Positions 46,862 through 59,029 of a stretch of DNA of 64,000 nt are shown here, piece after piece. The translations under genes were made by a program, and so were the position numbers. The first letter of the stretch is position 1. Each line of letters starts with the position of its first letter. The notes below the pieces were generated by a model. The model did not search any database and was not told the origin of the DNA. It saw only the letters and a program-made list of their open reading frames with translations. The stretch is from Meandrina meandrites (lineage: Eukaryota; Cnidaria; Anthozoa; Scleractinia; Meandrinidae): positions 31,680,939 through 31,744,938 of the forward strand of contig OY855911.1 of assembly GCA_963693305.1 (NCBI GenBank). The letters are read 5' to 3'.

Positions 46862-49800
46862 CGCGCGTTATTTGTACTCTACGAAGCAGTGTTGGATAAT
46901 AAATCTCTATTCATACCGGGGCCGAAGCTAGAAAAACAAGCGAGAATTTCATACCAAATCCTGACTGATCATCTATAAAATTTTGCCTTGAACGTAACTT
47001 TTTGGCAAGCTCGGCAAATATCACACACTTTTCACCTCCATTTCGGTGAAGTTGTTAATGAATTTGACTAAAGCAGATGTCACTTTTCAGTTTCTCGCAT
47101 GCTAATTGAGAAAACCTCGCTGATAATGACAAATTAAAACAAAGGTAAAACTAGTTGAATTTTTGTGCCATGAAATGAAGGAAACCTTATGTGAGTTTTT
47201 ATGACAAAAATAAAAATAAGAAATAAACTCTCATTGCGCTTGACTTACCTTTATATCGGTGCTTTAAAACGTTTACTCAGAAATTCTAGAGAAACAATTA
47301 GACTCCATGCTAAGGCCAAAGCATATTTTTTTCTCCACACCTCTGACGAGTCAGATTTTCGTTTGATGTCGGGCTGTCTTATGAAAAGAGAAAATTGAGA
47401 CACTGGAAGACGTAAGTGGGATGGGAGGGAGGGGCCTGGCTGTCTCCTATAGGCGATAATTATATTGTATGATTTTTGAGCTGTTTTGGTCATCCATGTC
47501 CAACACTGTCAACTAGATTCCATTCGAAAAAGTGACAATAGGAAGCGTTTGATTCGTCAAATGGACAGTTTTATTCCCGATTCGTACGTCAAGTTGAGTT
47601 GTCCATCGGAAGATTGCATCTCATTAGCGGGCTAAGAAATATAGCACAAAAATTTCTTGTTTCAGGGCCCCTATGAAAGATTGTTGTCTCGCCAAATGGA
47701 CAACTTTATTCTCAATTCAACAAGTGGAGTTGTCAATCTGAAAATTAGTGGCATAGCCTGCGTAGCAAGCGTTCCCGTGCAAGCGAAGTGCTAGGTGTCG
47801 CGTGCGAGCGAAGATTCTAGCCCCGCAAAAAGGGAAAAGAGTGGCAGGGCCGATTCGATCGATTCGTGCGAATGGATAATTTGGCTCATGATAGGTTTAT
47901 AGCAATGATAAATTCTAGATTTTGTCACTGTGCTCAAAAACTGGGTAAAGCTGAGCTGAAAGCTTTGCGTAAAATTGGGAAGATTTTTAAGAAAAGTTAA
48001 GAGCCTATTTAATACATACATATTATCGGGTTTTTCTGTTCACAAGGAAACGAAAAATGAGTGATTAGTCGCTCAAATATAAAGAGAAGTTACTCAAATT
48101 AAAGTCATATCGAATAGAAAGCTAAATAACCGACCATCTCGTAATTCCTACCTGAGCAAGAAGAAGCTAGAGTAAGCTAGTAAGCTAAAGCAAAGAAATC
48201 CCGACCAACCAGTTTTAGAAGTTTGCCTCGAACGTGGCTTATTCAGTGTAGTAATATTTAGTGTTGCTAAAGCTAAGCACTTGCTACTCTTTTATCATGC
48301 TAAATAGGCAAGTGTTATTTACACACCTCAATAGCTTTTAAAAATTAAAACAGAGAAAAAAGTAAATGAATTTTCGTACCACGAAGTGAAGGAAAATTCA
48401 TTGTCTAATTTTTTGTAACAACAATAAAAGTGGAAAACAAACTTTCAAAGCGCTCGAAAGAGGTACGCCAAGCAATATAATGAAATAAGAATGCACTCAG
48501 TCTAATTTTTTGCGGAGGCGGACTGGGGACTATAAAATACTTGCTGAAAGTCGCTATTAAAGAAAGCTCGTGTCTGGAACTTAATGGGGCAAGCAATCCT
48601 CGATGCCGCAGTTGCTAAGCAACATGATGTATGACGTGACGGTTGCTTGCTTGTTTAAACATTTTTACAATATTTTTGGCTGCTACGCATTGTTCTTTCA
48701 TTGGATAATAAAAGTCGGCAAAAAATATTTCCAGTGTGCCTCAATGAAACCTCCAAAACAGCGCTTGTTTCTTGGACAATCGTGCTGTTTTTCCTTTTTT
48801 GTTCTCATCGGTTTGTATAAATTGAAATATGTAAGTGAACAAATAGAAAAAATATTTTTCGGCAGTTAATAAACAGGGATAGCTATAACATTTAATTCAA
48901 TAAACTATTTCAGGGGCGCGTTTTAATAATAAAATGTTTAGAAAACAAGGAACAATTTTGCTTTTTCCGAATTTGTCGTTACAAAATGAAAGTAAAAAGA
49001 CCAGTCACTTTATAATCACGGCGCCTCTATTCTCCATCCTGATTGGTCATGAGCGGGTTAATATTTGTAAAAGCTGAAAAAGGCGAGTAAAGACATTAAC
49101 CTAACGCAATGAACTCGACCACGTATCCCAGCTGATTCATGAAAACAATGTTCCCAGTTTTGTCTTGTTCAGTCTGTTTAAACATGCTTTGTACACAATC
49201 ATTATCACAACAAAGAGTAGTAGTAGTAGTAGTTTAATATACTCGAACTTGGGTGACAACTTTCTTTAAAAAAAGGCAAGAGGTTATTCTAATTTAAAGA
49301 TGTTGCAAAGTAATCACATCGCAATAAACGTTACCCCGGAAACGAAATTTATTCATCATTTCGCCTTTGTCTTGTTACCTATCAAAATATCGGAAACTTT
49401 AAGCTACTACTCTTCTTTACTCTTTCGCAATCAACAAAGCTGTAGTCAGCATTTTGCTTGTCAGGCAATTCTTCCTCAAAGGCTACCCAAAGGACAAATA
49501 AAAAAACATATGATGGGTGCTTATCGACAAGCAATGTAAGTCAGAACTGCCCGGGATCAGTGTAAATTTAGATCGTTTTGCTTGAATAATTGAAGGAGTT
49601 GTTTTAAAAGGAGTCTCTCTTAGTGATCAAGAAATTTAAACCAAAAAGTAAAACTGATTTAACCACGGGAAAAAAGCTTATTCTTTCGACACCCTTCCTT
49701 CCTTCTTACTGGTTTTAAACTATGTAATTTCTGTAATTTAAGTACCGTCGAAAATAAAAATTCATCTACCAGTGGACAAATTTGAATTTTGTACCTCAAC

Positions 49801-51330
49801 AACAGCCTAAAAGCCACAGATGTATTTTGTGAAGGAAGATATAAATCAATAAATCAACGGATACCTTCATTTCTCCTTGTATTTTATTTACAAAAGAAAA
49901 TTTCATTTTATTTGTGAATACGCCGTTTTATGGAAACGCCGATTGTAGGCACACACATTATACTAAATTGAAATTATTGTCCGGGCAATTAACTTCTTCT
50001 GATGAAGACCTTAAGGGCGCCTTCCGCTAACTACAGCGCAGTTTAAACAGGTTGAACTGTGCTGTAGCAAAGTTTAATGTTTGGGCTATTGAATAGCATA
50101 GAATCTACATTAAAATTGCCATCAGCCACTGACAAAAAGGCAAAGAATCGAGACACTGAGCTTGTCACGCTGAAAGTTGTAAAGAAAGTATTTTCTCGAC
50201 AAAAAAAAAACATGTTAAATCGGCCAAACAGAACAGGTAGTTGAAACATGCAATTATTGAGCCTCTCTATGGGTATTTCCGAAGAAATCGAAGACGCGAA
50301 GATCACCGCGGAAAAAACGAAGATCTCAAGATTGAAGCGAAGATCTGTAATAGACTACAATTCGCGAGATCAAATTGAACACTCCGATATAAAACTGTCA
50401 AAACTCGTAAACACTACAGAAAATATCTGTAATTTCTGAATGTTGGCATTGGACCACATTTCACTGCGATTTTGACAACAGTAGGTTATTGTCACTGCCA
50501 CGAAACCACATGAAGCCATTACAAGGCTGAAAACGACAAATAAACGCCACTTTATGATGTCAATAAACGAAGATTTGCAAAAAAATTGCGAAGAATCATG
50601 GGTACCCATAGAGAGGCTCAAATATTTGGCCTGTATTTTTCACCTTCTTCTGTCGTAATAGACGGATTCGACAAACGTGTTACATCCATCCACCCAATTC
50701 AGATGATTCAGTTGGGACGATTGAGTGCATGGGTGTATGAAAGAGCAAAAAGATTGTAACCTCGCATGATACAAATTGGGTGGCGACAAGGATGTAAACA
50801 CATCAGCCGAATCTGTCTGTTCCCCAGTGTTAACCATCTTTGATTCTTTTTTGCTTCACTGTCACCTCTTGAAAGATTTTATTCCTTGGTAACTATCATT
50901 TGATAGTTTCCTTTGAAAGTTTTCTTATAAACTTCTGCATCAAAAAAAATATGACTTACCGGTAAATATTCCGACGTAACTTCTTAAAACCACTATCGAG
51001 TAGACAAGCAATTCCCTTCACAGTTTAGCACAGCAGCACAAGCTCCACTTGTCATAGATTCTCACGTAGAAATTATGGGGACAACTTTTAATAAAATGTT
51101 CCAGTCATGAGAGTATTTGTTGTTATTTTTGTAAATTTATAGCTTTCCTTCAGTCAACACCTTTATCCGGCTCGTTAATATTTCAAACGTCTTGCATGTA
51201 TTCATTACACAGCCATGACAATCTCTTCCAAGCCATATCATGCTCCGGTAGAAAACGCACACTTCTGATGCGTTTCGTTTATCGCGTTCACCAAAACGAA
51301 TAGTAACTCTTATTGTTTTCATTGAAAGCT
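46862..51330. other. Intergenic stretch without a supported gene
   Basis: No exon is supported. The stretch contains a short AGT microsatellite (about 49217-49233) and a 19-bp inverted pair TTGAGCCTCTCTATGGGTA at about 50257-50275 and 50602-50620. One minus-strand open frame at 50370-50621 has a convincing membrane span (residues about 26-48) after a short polar N-terminus, so it could be the first exon of a type II membrane protein, but no further exons were recognised. Confidence 0.4.
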
Positions 51331-51517
51331 AGCCTATTCCAGGCGTTCGGTTATTTGAGGAACAGCGCGAAAAATGGCGAGTGAAAAATGAGGGGAGGAG
51401 AGTGGGGAGAAGGCTTGCTCGCCTTAGTCCCCTCGCCTTTTTTTCCACTCGCCGTTCGTCGCACTTATCTCGTTTTTTCGCGCTGCTCCCCAACTTACCA
51501 AACGCCTGGAACAGGCT
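51331..51517. mobile_element. MITE-like TIR element of about 187 bp
   Basis: Left AGCCTATTCCAGGCGTTCGG and right (reverse complement AGCCTGTTCCAGGCGTTTGG) are inverted repeats of more than 40 bp including AACAGCGCGAAAAA. The centre pairs CGAGTGAAAAA with TTTTTCCACTCG. No coding content. Confidence 0.7.
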
Positions 51518-54470
51518 TATTCAAAACGGATACATTTGGCAGACTTGAGTGATTAATTTTAGCAAGCATTGCACAAAACTAGAATTGAATTGAGTTCTCC
51601 TTTATACACATTTGCTGTGCTACTCTCTCCGCAATGATTGTTTTCCTTTGCGCAGTGATAAGATATCGTGTTTAAATAAAGAATGCTGTTGTTTTGCTCT
51701 CGTACACACAATCCACCATCATCTCTTTCGCTATGGTGGACTGTGCGAGACTAGTACGAAACATTGTCGAAAATAAGAGATTTATAAACCAGCGTTTTCT
51801 TTTCACAAATTGCTGACTTATCAAACGTTCTGCAATCATCCGCGCGGTCAAGAGAAATACACAGCCTACGAAACCGATCATGTACTTGTTTCACGCTTTA
51901 TTTCGTGCACCACGAAGCGGAGTTGAATAAACAGTGATACTTAACAGGAGTGTACCTTGGATTTTCCAAAGGGGAGAGGGCGGGGGGGGGGAGGGGGGGG
52001 GGGGGGAGTCACACTTTGTCACACCCAGGGTGGGCTTACAAACTCCACGGCAGATGTTCGGTCCTGAAAATGGAGTATGTAACCTAGCACAAAAAAGATT
52101 TAATGACATGTCAATTCTTCGGATTCGCGCTCCTTTGCCACCTGAACTACAAGGTTTGTCTTTGTTTACTTAAAACGTTATCTCACAAAAGCGGGGATCA
52201 CGGGCACCCCAGGACCCCACTGACTACGCACTAAAATGTACAATAAGATATATACACACTCTTATACTTTGATGAGATCGTCGTGCAATCTAATTTCGAC
52301 CCCTCTCGTGATGGCGGACAGATAAACTAAACCTTAGCATGGCTGCAGTGCACACACAATCATTAGATAATTTCTTTACTTTACTTTTTTTTTTCCAGTC
52401 TGTCAAGTATTTCACATTTCAACAAAATATTACTATACGGATTTTCTCGCAAAAGATCACATTTTCAGCAGTAGGTTACAACCTCGGTTGAAGAGGGCAG
52501 AACTGAAAAAGATAGCTTCACCTATTAAGCATTTACTGCATGACCTCATTCACCAGAGACAAAGAAACCAACGCGTGGTGAATGAGAATTCGTTCCGTGC
52601 ATGCACCTGAAGTAACCCTTTACCTGTTATGTGAATTAAAAAAATAGAACCAAAACATGCTCCAATGCGGAGAACTTGCAATAGCGATTGTTAATGCTTT
52701 GCTGCGTGCGGGAATTTCGCACATTTCATTATAATTTAAAATTAATGACGCAATTTTATTCATCCATGCGCACCTTAGCCCACTTGCATTTTCAAATTTC
52801 GCAGCCGTCTTCTAGTTTGCTCCAGGCTGAATTGTTTGAGCAAAGTAAGATCCACTTTGCACTACGTTCACCGATCTTCCAAGCACAAGAATACAGCCAG
52901 TTTTGCTTGGACATTGAGCAAGGACTCCGCTTTCATGATCACACTGCTAGCACTTAAAAGTTCTTCACTTTACGACGAAACTGGAACGTTGCTCGGCAGG
53001 TGAGGGAACGTTCCTTAAACGGCGTTATGTACGCATGTAGTTCTCATAATTGTTAGCATTTTAACGAAACTGTGCTGTGAACTGTGCCAATCTTAAGTAG
53101 CATATATAGCTGGCAAACTTTGGTTAACAATAGACATCGTCTTAATTTTTTAGAAGAGCCTTGAATACAGTCACTAAATTGAAGCATGTGGACAGATATT
53201 TGACAAGAAGGGCGATAAAATATGCCTCCTTATAGAGGAAGCCAAGAGAGGATCAACTGAGAGGAACCATCTCCATCCTTCACTCTCTCTTGAGGTAACT
53301 TACTGAGACTTTTGTGTCCCATATAATAGATTAAATTTTATAGTGAGACTTTAGAACAGGACTATCGCTGAACATTTTTACGTGACTAAACAGCAGCTCG
53401 GTGCAGTCAACCACAGAATAGTAACTAAGGCAGTTAACAGCAAAAAATTCACCTTTCTTTAGTTCAGAGACTAATACTCAAACGGCAATGATTTGATACT
53501 TTTTTAATTTGTTGTCGAAATCATCTTGAAATCGATTGAAGACACTAGGGAGATAAGTTTCGCGCACTTGCCCTCGCATTTTTCCTAATAGTTTTGTATT
53601 TTTACGAATTTGAAAGAATTTTTGCGACAAGCCATGCAATACCAAAGACTATCGATAAACGTTAATAACGTTTCCTTTGCGATTTAATAATTTAAATACC
53701 GATTATTTTCTTTACACCAAAGCTTGAAAGAAAAACAATGGTTGTAGTACAGTTAATTACATGTATCTTGGTACCGCACCATCCATGAATCATGCTGCTG
53801 GAGGAACAAAAAGCCTGAAACAAAAATCCTTCAAGCAAGTGGCGTGGCATTCTGAAAGAGTCAAGTTTTTCCTGTGTCAGATGCAGAACTGATTTATCCT
53901 GACATCAGTCCTACTGCGTGGATAATTCTTGCTGCTCAGGTAACAACTCGTTTTACGTAAAATTCCTAGATCAATACCAAAACATATCGGAACTGGCGAC
54001 ATGCACGTAATCCCAAGCTGGGTGGGGGGTTTCGCGCGTCCCACTTGGTGCTTGTCTGACTTGCACGCTCCCGAGGACCGGTTGCAGTACGTTTGGGGCT
54101 AGGGACTATGCGCTTCGTATCAGAAACCCATCCTATTTGTCCTTGCACGTAGGTATCATTACTACCATTCGAGTCAACTCAGATAACATGTGATCATGAG
54201 AGTCAGATTTGGTGGTTCTTCTTCTGAAAGGTTGCGGTACTTCCCTCAGAACGCCTTCCGACTCTGACCGACTCTAACCCTCAGAGGACTGCCTGCATTC
54301 AAGCGGGGATTACATATTTCGAATAAGGTATTCCTATTTTCTACATACAAATATCTTCAACAAATTAAATAACTGATCCAGGGTTTTCGAGAACGGGTTC
54401 TACTTCTCAGTGTACTAAATAGGCATGCCTTTAGACAAGATAACGATAGTGACCATCAAATTAAGTTCAA
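51518..54470. other. Intergenic stretch without a supported gene
   Basis: Apart from the G-rich tract, no repeat family, exon or RNA gene could be recognised. The open frame at 52688-52957 has no family signature and no good splice context. Confidence 0.4.
51971..52007 (+). repeat. G-rich tract with quadruplex potential
   Basis: GGGGAGAGGGCGGGG followed by further G runs separated by single A bases; at least four runs of three or more G within 40 bases. Confidence 0.65.
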
Positions 54471-54474
54471 TTGA

Positions 54475-55170
54475 TCTTATTGATTAAAACATTATCAACA
54501 AATACAATAAAAACAAGAGAAATTACATATGAAACTAACTGAAAAAACGATATTGACGCCAGAGCCTGGACGGTTATAATTCAAGTTATTGACTCATATA
54601 ATTTGCCATTTACCGATGTTTTGTGCCCGCTTTATTGAAACAATTATTCTACTGACTCGTGGACGGCCCCCCTCCGCTGACTCACCTGATTAATTTCCCA
54701 GTAAACTCAGCATTGATTGTTACTTCTTTTGATTGAATCAAAGACTTCTTCAGCTACCTCTCTTGACATACGTTTTCTAGAAACACATTAAAACGCCCTC
54801 TGCTGTAATATTTTTTCCTTTTTTCCTTTTTGTTCTTTTTGAAGATGACGCGGAATTGGAGGCGATATAACGACGGGTTGTAGGGTAGAGTATGAATATC
54901 TGTGTACACCTATGTAATAATACCAAATATGGTTGTGTATGTAAGACCATATAAGGATATTTATCTGATTGATCTGATTGATTAAAACATTAACAACATA
55001 AACAAGAGAAATTGCATATGAAACTAACTGAAAAAAGCTATGCTGATGTCAGAGCCTGGAGGCTTATAATTCAAGTTATTGACTCATTTAATTTGCCATT
55101 TACCGATGTTTTGTGTTTGCTTTATTGAAACAATTGTTCCACTGACTCTTGGATGGCCCCCTCCACTGAC
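54475..55170. repeat. Direct duplication of about 200 bp (copies about 495 bp apart)
   Basis: Segments about 54475-54680 and 54970-55170 share GATTAAAACATTA, AAGAGAAATT.CATATGAAAC, CAGAGCCTGGA and TTGCCATTTACCGATGTTTT. Each copy ends at a unit of the CTGACTC.TGGA.GGCC minisatellite; only the second copy has expanded into an array. Confidence 0.7.
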
Positions 55171-55460
55171 TCATGGACGGCCCCCTCCGCTGACTCGTGG
55201 ATGACCCGCTCCGCTGACTCTTGGACGGCCCCCTCCATTGACTCTTGGACGGCCACCTCTACTGACTCGTGGATAGCCCGCTCCATTGACTCTTGGTCGG
55301 CCCACGGCCCTCCTCTGACTCGTGGACGGCTCCCTCCATTGACTCGTAGACGGCCAGCTCCATTGACTCGTGGACGGCCCGGCCCCTCCACTGACTCGCG
55401 GACGGCCCTCTCCACTGACTCGCGACGGACCTCTCCACTGACTCTTGGATGGCCTCCTCG
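55142..55460. repeat. 24-bp minisatellite, about 13 units
   Basis: Unit about CTGACTCGTGGACGGCCCCC plus TCCA, with a few indels that shift frame. Because 24 is divisible by three and units lack stops, several frames on both strands stay open: STDSWTAP-type on plus, VHESVEGA- and GRPRVSGG-type on minus. The minus frame ending at 55122 stops in a TAA that is part of an AATAAA. Coding use is unproven. Confidence 0.75.
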
Positions 55461-55580
55461 TCAGATTCATTCACAAAATTTTTTTCCCGAACATTTTTAG
55501 CTTTGCAGCAAGTTACTTGAATTTCGACTTAAGCCGGAAATTTTCTCACTGAAACCAAAAGAAATTTATTATTTTCTTAC

Positions 55581-55643
55581 GTCTGACCTCTTGGCACAGG
55601 CCAGTACCAGAATGACTGCCAATGCCAGATTTGACGCTTCCAT
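55581..55643 (-). CDS. Candidate signal-peptide exon (low confidence)
   Basis: On the minus strand an ATG at 55643 opens 21 codons, MEASNLALAVILVLACAKRS plus D, which looks like a secretory signal peptide, and ends at a good donor (GAC|GTAAGA). An in-frame ATG 39 bases further upstream is also possible. The acidic minus-strand repeat frame of the neighbouring minisatellite lies downstream, but the phases do not match (exon ends in phase 0; the acceptors I can find need phase 1), so a gene model could not be completed. Confidence 0.25.
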
Positions 55644-55796
55644 GCCAGTGCTAGTGCACGAACCTGAGTGTGTGCCTGTGTCCATTTGGTCAGAGAACAG
55701 ACTGTCATTTATGTCAGTTTGAATGAAATATCAACATTAGAATACAAACTGCTACATATAGCTAATAACATATATATTTTTTGATGAGTACAGATC

Positions 55797-56085
55797 GATT
55801 TTGAGCTACAGAACCATGATGGGAACAGTGCGTCAGTAATTGCCATTGCCAGATGGGATTCATACCCACGACCTTCCGGTTACAGGTCCACTGCTCTACC
55901 ATCTGAGCTACAGAGCCAGGATGGGAAAAGCGCGTGAGTGATTTCCAGTTGATTCACTCAGTTTTGTACCTGAGGACGATTCTAAACTAAAATACACTGT
56001 AAATCCTGACCACTCGAAAAACAACCATTGGCTCAGGTGGGATTCAAACCCACGACCTTCGGGTTACAGGTCCACCTCTTTGGAA
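55797..56085 (-). mobile_element. Cluster of tRNA-like (Thr-type) SINE units
   Basis: On the minus strand, 55853-55925 reads GTAGCTCAGATGGTAGAGC (A-box) and GGGTATGAATCCCA (B-box-like), with CTGTAAC in the anticodon position. A second partial unit is at about 56025-56085 (B-box GGGTTTGAATCCCA) and a third fragment at about 55797-55850. Acceptor ends do not pair, so these are SINE or tRNA relics, not a tRNA gene. Confidence 0.6.
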
Positions 56086-56159
56086 TAATTTGTAAGTTTA
56101 CTAACTTTTTAGTTTTTATTCTCGCTAGACAGGAAGAAGACCACAGCTGCCCGCCAGAC

Positions 56160-56550
56160 TGTTATATAGAGTAAAGTATGATTATGAATGGCTACGTAGC
56201 GGACGGTGAGGACTATATATGACTGAAAACCTATATGATATGGCTATATGTAAGACCATGTAAAGCAGAAATAGGGGAACATGTTAAACTGTATCTGAGT
56301 AATGGTCATGTATAAGTCTATAAGTTATGTAGGTCCATGTATGACAATCTAATATATGTATGGCTATGTAAGGGCAATTATATTATATGTATTACGGTAT
56401 GCATGTTCATGTCACGATATCACTCTGTAAGATTATGTAAAGCTATGTATTACAATGTTTGGCTATGTAACTAGTGTAAAATATTGGTCATGTAAGGTTC
56501 TGTAAGGTCATGTATCACTATGTATGATAATGTAGGTATGTATGGTACAG
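56160..56550 (+). repeat. Degenerate short tandem repeat (TATGTAAG.TCATGTA-like)
   Basis: Words such as GGCTATGTAA, AGACCATGTAA and GGTCATGTAT recur every 12-20 bases throughout. Related sequence is seen at about 54890-54960. Probably an old microsatellite or a degenerate tandem array. Confidence 0.55.
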
Positions 56551-56796
56551 TAGCTGAGATTCTTGCCTTCCAAATCAGTTTGTCAATTAGGGTTTGAGGC
56601 GTACATGATTTTTTTTCCTTTGTCTCTTTCTTGTTTTCTTTAAAATCTCTTTCAGGTCTGGATCAGGAAACTGGTATCCTTTCATTTGTTTCATTATTCC
56701 TTTTTCTCACTTTTGTTGTTTGTTGTTTATTATAATTTAATGCTGCCACTGTTGTTGTTGTTGCTTTCATTATCTTGGATTGTAACAACTAACCAA

Positions 56797-56830
56797 ATCA
56801 TCATCATCATTGTCGTGGTCGTGGTCGTGG

Positions 56831-56891
<61 letters not shown>

Positions 56892-56892
56892 T

Positions 56893-56975
<83 letters not shown>

Positions 56976-57027
56976 TGTCGTGGTTGTGGTCGTGGTCGTG
57001 GTCATCATCATCATCATCATCATCATT

Positions 57028-57060
<33 letters not shown>

Positions 57061-57088
57061 ATCATCATCATCATCATCATCATCATCA
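56797..57088. repeat. Compound (ATC)n / (GTGGTC)n microsatellite, about 290 bp
   Basis: Alternating blocks of ATC triplets and GTCGTG hexamers, four blocks of each type. All three forward frames and the reverse frames are open, giving Ser-, Ile/Val-, Asp/His- or Met/Thr-runs. These are artefacts of the repeat and not evidence of a protein. Confidence 0.9.
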
Positions 57089-57875
57089 CCCTCACCGAGT
57101 TTGCTTCCTACCTTTAACGTAGTCACAGATATTCTACGATAACTGACCATACATATTCGAAGAAATCGTTCACATGCACACGCGAGTCTCGGAAAAACAT
57201 CTGCTGATTTACAACATGTCAACTTCCAACCCCTGTGTCGCAAATCCGTTCTTCTACCTCCTTCACCGAGCAGAATGTTTATTCGATTCAATCTTGAGAA
57301 AAAAAAAACAATCATATGAACTAAGTCGAGTCGCCCGGCACAAAGCCACGAACGAATTATTATTTATCATAAAATCGTTATTCGGAAAACTTCGGCAGCG
57401 TTGGTGAGTACATCGATTGCCCGAACATCTTCAGAAAATCTCACGCAGTTATTCTCAGGAGGAGTCGGCAGGCAAACGCGCTTTAAATCATAGCGACACT
57501 GGTAAACACTCACTTATGAAATTGCTTTGAGATTATAAAATATACCACTGCCGGCAATAGATAAGGTGACAGAGGGGTCAGTGTAAATCTGGGCCACTTC
57601 CTGCTATTATTGAGCACGGTTGTTATAGTTGATTCAATTTTGAGAAACAATACAATCATATATACTATCGAATCCTCCAAACCTGGTCTAAACGCATATA
57701 AAAAAGGCCCCGGTCTTTTGCAATCTTCGCAAAGAATCGGCAACTTTTGGAAATCGTCAAACATCTTCGGACATTTTCGATGATTTTAGGCAAAAAAAAA
57801 ACTCTAAAGGCAAAAAAATAAAGGCAACTCCACAACGACAAACCATTGAGGTTCTGGTCGGCAAATTAAAGAGAA

Positions 57876-58803
57876 TTCAAACAACTAATAAAAGAAGCCT
57901 GACCGTACTGTACTGTTGGGATGATAACTGTAATTTCCAATATTTCACTAGGCACGGCCTGCTTCTTCAGGGAATAAACTGTGTTGTTGATTCTCTAAAG
58001 AAATGAGCCGTGTCAGACCGTTCCTTGACTTCTTCAGAGAAAGAACTGTGTGGTTCATTCCCTCAAGAATTCACGGCACAGCCTGACACGGCCCAACTTC
58101 TTTAGTCAATGAACAACACAGTTCATTCCCTAAAGAAGTTTGGCAGTACCGTGACTTCTTCAGAGAAAGAACTGTGTGGTTCATTCCCTCAAGAATTCAC
58201 GGCACAGCCTGACACGGCCTGACTTCTTTAGTCAATGAACTACACAGTTCATTCCCTAAAGAAGTTTGGCAATAGCGTGACTTCTTCAGAGAAAGAACTG
58301 TGTGGTTCATTCCCTCAAGAATTCACGGCACGGCCTGACACGGCCCAACTTCTTTAGTCAATGAACTACACAGTTCATTCCCTGAAGAAGTTTGGCAGTA
58401 CCGTGACTTCTTCAGAGAAAGAACTGTGCGGTTCATTCCCTCAAGAATTCACGGAACCGCCTGACTTCTTCAGTTAATGAACTGCACAGTTCATTCAATG
58501 AACTGCACAGTTCATTCCCTAAAGACGTTTGGCAGTAGCGTGACTTCTTCAGAGAAAGAACTGTGTGGTTCATTCCCTCAAGAATTCACGGCACCGCCTG
58601 ACTTCTTCAGTCAATGAACTGCACAGTTCATTCCATGAAGTAGTCAGGCCGTGTCAGGCAGTTCCATGACTTCTTCAGGGAATGAACTACTCAGTTTATC
58701 CCTGAATAAGGCAGGCCATGCCTGGCGAAATATTGGGAATTACATCCTATCATCCCAACCGTACGGTCAGCCAGCCTTTCTTTTATTAGTAGTCAAGTTT
58801 GAA
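57876..58803. mobile_element. TIR element with a 126-bp satellite core
   Basis: Outer inverted repeats (left TTCAAAC and ACTAATAAAAGAA, then CTGACCGTAC and TGTTGGGATGATA; right the reverse complements) extend about 100 bp. Between them, a 126-bp unit is repeated about six times; GACTTCTTCAG recurs at 58027, 58153, 58278, 58404, 58542 and 58667. Each unit contains short palindromes such as GAACTGTG.GGTTC and TGAACTGCACAGTTCA. No open frame. Probably a non-autonomous DNA transposon that captured or generated a satellite. Confidence 0.75.
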
Positions 58804-58966
58804 ATCCGATCCTCTGCTGCAAGAAGAAGAGATATTACAAACAACATAAATTAAAATTAAAAAATTTGACCTTTAAAAATTCGACTGTCTTTCTTTTCTA
58901 ATCTCTGTCTCGATTTCTTCTCCTTGATGTGCAGATCAGTTTGCTTTTTTCTGATTATTTTTCCAG

Positions 58967-59029
58967 GTTTTTGCCGGGATTATCCAGATCGGCATTCCCG
59001 AAGGTGAAGGAGCAGATCCTGGGGACAAG
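58967..59029 (+). CDS. Candidate orphan exon, 21 codons (low confidence)
   Basis: A good acceptor (ATTTTTCCAG) and a good donor (AAG|GTAAAG) bracket exactly 63 bases, open in phase 0 as VFAGIIQIGIPEGEGADPGD plus K. I do not recognise the family. It could belong to a gene crossing this region, or be chance. No partner exons were found. Confidence 0.2.

Noticed and set aside
55853..55925. tRNA-Thr gene on the minus strand
   Set aside because: Promoter boxes and an anticodon-like TGT are present but the acceptor arms do not pair and partial copies lie beside it; it is a tRNA-derived repeat.
56770..57315. Long open frames rich in Asp/His, Ser/Trp or Ile/Val
   Set aside because: All frames of both strands stay open only because of the ATC/GTGGTC microsatellite; no splice sites or family support.
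57950..58740. Regularly spaced repeats that might suggest a CRISPR array
   Set aside because: The whole 126-bp unit is repeated without unique spacers, it lies between terminal inverted repeats, and the genome is eukaryotic.
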